Assembly (NCBI GenBank): GCA_030638455.1
Contig: DAOWEP010000090.1
Location: 1-9,536, forward strand
Source: Gammaproteobacteria bacterium
Lineage (GTDB): Bacteria > Pseudomonadota > Gammaproteobacteria > DAOWEP01
DNA length: 9,536 nt
Direction of reading: 5' to 3'
In this document: in pieces, positions 6,345 to 9,536 of the stretch
How the letters are laid out: the number at the start of each line of letters is the position of its first letter
Position numbering within the stretch: position 1 is the stretch's first letter
Notes under the pieces: generated by a model
What the model was told of the DNA's origin: nothing
The model's input: the letters and a program-made list of their open reading frames with translations, nothing else
The model's database searches: none
Position numbers and translations under genes: made by a program

Positions 6345-7484
6345 TTAATCCTCTATCTTACTGTCTACAAACGCGACCCTTGATGTTACCTGGCACAACA
6401 GCTCATAAGCAATCGTACCGGCATGCTGGGCAACCTCCTCAACTGGCAAGCCTTCACCCCACAATATAACCGGGTCTCCCACCTGTGCTGAAGGCTGATT
6501 CCGCAAATCAACTGTAATCATATCCATTGAAACCCTGCCAACGATGGGCACGCGTTTTCCATTTAACAATACCGGTGTACCCTCATCAACATGACGTGGA
6601 TAACCGTCTCCATAACCTATTGCCACAATACCCACTGGCATATCCTCAGGACATTCCCATATTCCACCATAACCAATAGCATCCCCCTTTTTGCACAGAT
6701 TAACTCCAATCAAGCTACTGGAAAGTGTCATCACCGGTTTCAATCCCTGCTCATCTGCAGTCTTGCCAGCAAAAGGTGACACACCGTATAACATAACACC
6801 GGGACGCACCCACGCCTGATTAGGCTCTGAATAAGCATCAGGCCAGGAAAGAATTGCAGCAGAATTCGCAATAGAGCGTTCCGCATCTATACCATTCGTA
6901 ATTTCCCGGAATAGCGCCAACTGTTTGTTCGTTGCCGGGTGATTCAGTTCATCTGCACAGGCCAGATGCGTCATCAAACGAATATTCTCTGCGACTGCAC
7001 TGTTCTCTTTCAAAGATTGCCAAACATGCGGAAATGAATCAGGAGATAGGCCAAGCCTGTGCATGCCGGTATCCAGCTTTAGCCAAACATCCACGGGGGT
7101 CTTTAATGCCGGAGTTTTTAATTCAGGAGAAAGACATAACAAATCCAGCTGATACTCTGAATGAACCACTATCTGACATGACAAACTTGATGCCATTGCC
7201 AGTGATTGCACATCCTGTACTCCTTCCAGCAGCACGATGGGTTTTTGAATGCCGGCTGACCGTAATTGGGCGGCCTCTTCCAGTCTTGCTACTGCGAAGG
7301 CATCAGCCCCTTCCAATGCATTGGCTACCCGGATCAGGCCATGACCATACGCATTGGCCTTGATCACAGCCAGCACACGACTTTTCGGTGCACGCTGGCG
7401 AACTTGATCTAGATTATACCTGAGAGAGTTGAGATTGATATGTGCCTGGACGGCATGTCCGGGCGCTACCGGATTACGGCTCAT
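6345..7484 (-). CDS. alr: Alanine racemase
   Basis: This 379-residue PLP-dependent enzyme interconverts L- and D-alanine and supplies D-Ala for peptidoglycan. The PLP lysine is Lys42 in AVIKANAYGHG (39-49). The second catalytic base, a tyrosine on the opposite strand of the dimer, is Tyr291 in IGYGDGYPR. Other conserved blocks are KLDTGMHRLG (136-145), NSAA (207-210), RPGVMLYG (227-234) and GRVSMDM (316-322). Residues 1-11 precede the usual family opening and form a short extra tail. The ATG overlaps the dnaB stop (ATGA), with an AAGGA site at 7491-7495, six nt before the start and inside dnaB; translation is therefore probably coupled to DnaB. It could be either the housekeeping or a catabolic racemase; the dnaB-alr-radA position favours housekeeping. 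Confidence 0.96.
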   Translation of the reverse strand: MSRNPVAPGHAVQAHINLNSLRYNLDQVRQRAPKSRVLAVIKANAYGHGLIRVANALEGADAFAVARLEEAAQLRSAGIQKPIVLLEGVQDVQSLAMASSLSCQIVVHSEYQLDLLCLSPELKTPALKTPVDVWLKLDTGMHRLGLSPDSFPHVWQSLKENSAVAENIRLMTHLACADELNHPATNKQLALFREITNGIDAERSIANSAAILSWPDAYSEPNQAWVRPGVMLYGVSPFAGKTADEQGLKPVMTLSSSLIGVNLCKKGDAIGYGGIWECPEDMPVGIVAIGYGDGYPRHVDEGTPVLLNGKRVPIVGRVSMDMITVDLRNQPSAQVGDPVILWGEGLPVEEVAQHAGTIAYELLCQVTSRVAFVDSKIED

Positions 7485-8995
7485 GAACCGTCCTTGTTAT
7501 GATGAGAAGAGTTATAAGAAGCGCCTTGAAAACCAGTTTCCTGATAACCCGTATCTTGATAACCAGAGTCCTGTTGACCACCACCCTGATATGCATCACC
7601 CCCATAGTATCCGGGTGCAAGATTCTCAAAACGGGTGTACTTACCTAAAAAGGTCAATCGGGATTTACCTATAGCTCCATTACGCTGCTTGGAAATAATG
7701 ATCTCCGCAGTTCCCTTGTCCGGACTGTCCTCATTATAAACCTCATCACGGTAAATAAACACGATCACGTCAGCGTCCTGCTCAATTGCACCCGACTCTC
7801 TTAAATCAGACATCACAGGTCGTTTATTGGGCCGCTGTTCCAGACTACGGTTAAGCTGTGACAAGGCCACTACCGGTACATTCAACTCCTTCGCCAGGGC
7901 CTTCAATGATCGTGAGATTTCTGAAATCTCTGCGGTTCTATTGTCGTTCTTTCCAGAACCCTGCATTAATTGCAAATAGTCGATAACGATCATCCCCAGA
8001 TCATGCTCTCGCGCTAACCGCCTTGCACGTGCACGTAGCTCAACAGGACTCAGTGCAGGAGTATCGTCAATAAATATTGGTGCCTTGTCCAGAATGCCAA
8101 CTGCTGAGGTAATTCGTGGCCAGTCATAGTCATCCAGATCACCAGTACGCACCTTATGCTGATCAACCCTCCCAAGAGATGACATCATACGCATAGACAA
8201 TTGCTCGCCAGACATTTCCATACTAAAAATAGCAACCGCTTTGTTGTGCTTGATAGCTGCATTTTCGGCAATATTCATGGCAAAGGTGGTCTTGCCCATA
8301 GAAGGTCGACCGGCAACGATAATTAGATCCGACCTTTGCAGACCCGAGGTCATATTATCAAACTCAGTAAAACCAGTGGGAACACCTGTTAAGCCTCCGT
8401 CCTGCCCTTGCAGCTCATCAATTCGATCCACCGCCTTGGCTAATAGCGCCTGAATTCCTATCAGACCGTTACGTCCACGCTCACCTTGCTCAGCAATTCG
8501 AAATACCTCCTGCTCAGCCATATCCAGGAGATCTTTAGTTGGCCTGCCCTGTGGTTGATAGGCAGTATTTGCTATAACCGTTCCCGCTTGTATCATTTGG
8601 CGTAACATAGAACGTTCTCGCACGATATTTGCGTAGGCCTTGATATTCGCTGCACTTGGCGTTTCTTTTACCAGATGACCAAGAAATGCCAGGCCTCCGA
8701 CCTCTTCAAACTGATTATTTTTCTTCAGCCACTCGGACAGGGTAATCACATCAAATGGCTGATTCTCTTCTGAAAGCGCGCGGACGGCATTAAAAATCAA
8801 GCGGTGATCATGCCGGTAAAAATCCAGCTCTACCAAACAATCTGCTACCTGATCCCATGCGCTGTTATCCAATAACAAACCACCCAGCACGGATTGTTCA
8901 CCAACAATAGAATGAGGCGGAATTTTTAATGAAGCTACTTCTTCATCTTCATAGTAGGTTGAATCGTTACGTGTTGAGTCGTTGGGTTCTTGCAT
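7481..8995 (-). CDS. dnaB: Replicative DNA helicase DnaB
   Basis: This 504-residue hexameric helicase unwinds the replication fork and binds DnaG primase through its N-domain. The N-terminal domain (EQSVLGGLLLDNSAWDQV near 33-50) is followed by the RecA-like motor: Walker A GRPSMGKTT (229-237), GEQLSMRMMSSLG (263-275), Walker B MIVIDYLQLM (335-344), LSQLNRSLEQR (378-388) and SDLRESGAIEQDADV (396-410). The ATG at 8993-8995 gives a typical, slightly long acidic/polar N-tail. Unlike E. coli DnaB (471 aa), which ends soon after the last motor strand, this protein continues about 40 residues past residue 461 with a low-complexity tail rich in Gly, Tyr and Gln. That tail includes three tandem five-residue repeats and has no inserted intein. 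The gene is first in the dnaB-alr-radA run and follows the rplI terminator. Confidence 0.97.
   Translation of the reverse strand: MQEPNDSTRNDSTYYEDEEVASLKIPPHSIVGEQSVLGGLLLDNSAWDQVADCLVELDFYRHDHRLIFNAVRALSEENQPFDVITLSEWLKKNNQFEEVGGLAFLGHLVKETPSAANIKAYANIVRERSMLRQMIQAGTVIANTAYQPQGRPTKDLLDMAEQEVFRIAEQGERGRNGLIGIQALLAKAVDRIDELQGQDGGLTGVPTGFTEFDNMTSGLQRSDLIIVAGRPSMGKTTFAMNIAENAAIKHNKAVAIFSMEMSGEQLSMRMMSSLGRVDQHKVRTGDLDDYDWPRITSAVGILDKAPIFIDDTPALSPVELRARARRLAREHDLGMIVIDYLQLMQGSGKNDNRTAEISEISRSLKALAKELNVPVVALSQLNRSLEQRPNKRPVMSDLRESGAIEQDADVIVFIYRDEVYNEDSPDKGTAEIIISKQRNGAIGKSRLTFLGKYTRFENLAPGYYGGDAYQGGGQQDSGYQDTGYQETGFQGASYNSSHHNKDGS
7526..7570 (-). repeat. Three 15-bp tandem repeats in the dnaB C-terminal tail
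   Basis: Three in-frame 15-bp units encode DSGYQ, DTGYQ and ETGFQ (residues 476-490), with a partly matching unit GASYN after them. The DNA copies differ mainly at synonymous or conservative positions, such as CAA/CAG and TAT/TTT. This suggests an old duplication kept under protein-level constraint rather than a recent slippage product. Confidence 0.85.
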
Positions 8996-9015
8996 TATTA
9001 TTATGCCCTGAAGGT

Positions 9016-9021
9016 ATTATA
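9016..9021 (-). promoter_or_regulatory. Possible -10 element for dnaB
   Basis: This is an exact minus-strand TATAAT, 20 nt before the dnaB ATG. No good -35 box stands 16-18 nt further upstream. A start site about 7 nt downstream would put the AGGG ribosome site at the very 5' end of the mRNA, which counts against it. Confidence 0.25.
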
Positions 9022-9059
9022 TATGACACGAAGACATTACTATCCTAAATCTGATTTCA

Positions 9060-9083
9060 TGCTCCATAGTACCTCATGGAGCA
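9060..9083. repeat. Perfect 8-bp inverted repeat in the dnaB leader
   Basis: TGCTCCAT (9060-9067) and ATGGAGCA (9076-9083) are perfectly complementary, with an 8-nt loop. No U-run follows on either strand, so it is not an intrinsic terminator. Its place 65 nt upstream of dnaB would suit an operator or an mRNA 5' hairpin. Confidence 0.5.
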
Positions 9084-9257
9084 GCACAATAATGCAACGA
9101 TGCTGGATCAGACTCAATAGTATCCGTTAATAATTTTCAACTTAAAAGACTTGAATAGTTAAAACTTGTTTATCGTCAATCATGTACAGATCTGACATCC
9201 TGAAATCGCCGCTCCTTGCCATCCATGGCATCACGGCATACCGGTCATCCTGTCCAT

Positions 9258-9300
9258 AAAAAAACCGGGACTGCGCGTTTGGCAGCCCCGGTTTTAGTGG
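9258..9300 (-). terminator. Rho-independent terminator of the rplI operon
   Basis: On the minus strand a stem of 14 pairs (arms 9261-9274 and 9282-9295, one G-U wobble, GC-rich core CCGGGGCTGC) with a 7-nt loop runs into seven consecutive U (9258-9264). It begins about 41 nt after the rplI stop. It is a textbook intrinsic terminator, separating the ribosomal-protein transcript from dnaB. Confidence 0.93.
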
Positions 9301-9336
9301 TGTTATAGACAGTAAGTTCTCTACTTGACCTTAAGC

Positions 9337-9536
9337 CTATGCGTCAGCTCCAGCTTCAGACTCATCAGCCACTACGCTCACCTTGAGATGGGCATTTACA
9401 TCTGCATGCAAGTGTACTTCGACCTCATAATCTCCAATCATGCGTATTGATCCCTCCGGCATGCGGATTTCCTTCTTTTCCAGCTTGGTACCGGCCGCGA
9501 CTACAGCCTCAGCAATATCAAAATTACCAATAGAAC
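9337..9536 (-). CDS. rplI: 50S ribosomal protein L9, C-terminal part
   Basis: The last 65 codons of a gene entering from the right edge are visible, ending in TAG at 9337-9339. The visible protein begins SIGNFDIAEAVVAAGTKLEKKEIRMPEG and continues IGDYEVEVHLHADVNAHLKVSVVADE. This is the C-terminal domain of L9, where E. coli has GSVGTRDIADAV and ends in VNVVAE. L9 binds 23S rRNA near the base of the L1 stalk. A short acidic Ala/Asp/Glu tail follows the normal end. Placement directly before dnaB is the usual proteobacterial order (rpsF-rpsR-rplI-dnaB). The 5' half lies outside the window. Confidence 0.95.
   Translation of the reverse strand, partial: SIGNFDIAEAVVAAGTKLEKKEIRMPEGSIRMIGDYEVEVHLHADVNAHLKVSVVADESEAGADA

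Larger units (their letters stand above)
8996..9257. other. Gene-free dnaB leader region
   Basis: These 262 bp separate the rplI terminator from dnaB, and neither strand holds a convincing gene. Visible structures are a perfect 8-bp hairpin at 9060-9083, a short palindrome TGCCAT-CC-ATGGCA at 9217-9230, and an exact minus-strand TATAAT at 9016-9021. A minus-strand TTGACG at about 9173-9178 lacks a matching -10 box at normal spacing. The dnaB promoter must lie here if the terminator is efficient, but it cannot be placed with confidence. The ribosome site for dnaB is weak (AGGG at 9006-9009, about 10 nt from the ATG). Confidence 0.6.

Noticed and set aside
6932..7363. 143-codon plus-strand open frame opposite alr
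   Set aside because: Antisense to conserved alanine racemase motifs, with no family features; a shadow frame.
7526..7570. CRISPR-like or regulatory tandem array
   Set aside because: Three in-frame 15-bp units without spacers inside the dnaB coding region; a protein-level repeat.
9166..9180. Minus-strand TTGACG as the -35 of a dnaB promoter
   Set aside because: No hexamer with more than about three matches to TATAAT stands 16-18 nt downstream.

Overview
The window reads as an accessory-flanked core gene cluster of a proteobacterium, most probably a gammaproteobacterium. The order rplI-dnaB-alr-radA is the conserved arrangement of that group, and a GspA/GspB secretion pair plus a TatT-type TRAP transporter fit a free-living or symbiotic, environmental gammaproteobacterium better than an enteric. 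Species cannot be named from the sequence. Every supported gene lies on the minus strand, so the window is read from its right end to its left end.

In transcription order: (1) the last 65 codons of rplI (ribosomal protein L9), followed by a strong intrinsic terminator at 9258-9300. (2) A gene-free leader (8996-9257) with an 8-bp perfect hairpin. (3) dnaB (replicative helicase, with an unusual Tyr/Gly/Gln repeat tail), overlapping alr (alanine racemase) by an ATGA, then radA (RecA-like branch-migration protein) 28 bp further on. (4) A 159-bp fold-back element (MITE-like, with 18-bp terminal inverted repeats, a 4-bp ATAA duplication and a central palindrome) wedged between radA and greB. (5) greB (transcript cleavage factor). 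(6) A short spacer with a weak hairpin and a possible promoter, then gspA and gspB, separated by 4 bp, with gspB starting at GTG. (7) An 88-bp spacer, then tatT (lipoprotein), tatP (TRAP periplasmic binding protein) and the first 30 or so codons of a TRAP small permease (TatQ/DctQ) that runs off the left edge.

The right half is housekeeping: translation, replication, cell-wall D-alanine supply, recombination repair and transcription-elongation rescue. The left half concerns the envelope: GspA/GspB help place the type II secretion secretin through the peptidoglycan, and TatT/TatP/TatQ form a tetratricopeptide-protein-associated TRAP (TPAT) uptake system. The most unusual items are the palindromic mobile element in the radA-greB junction, whose end supplies a spurious upstream start for greB; the repeat tail on DnaB; the TPAT system; and a transporter gene lacking any ATG or GTG start.
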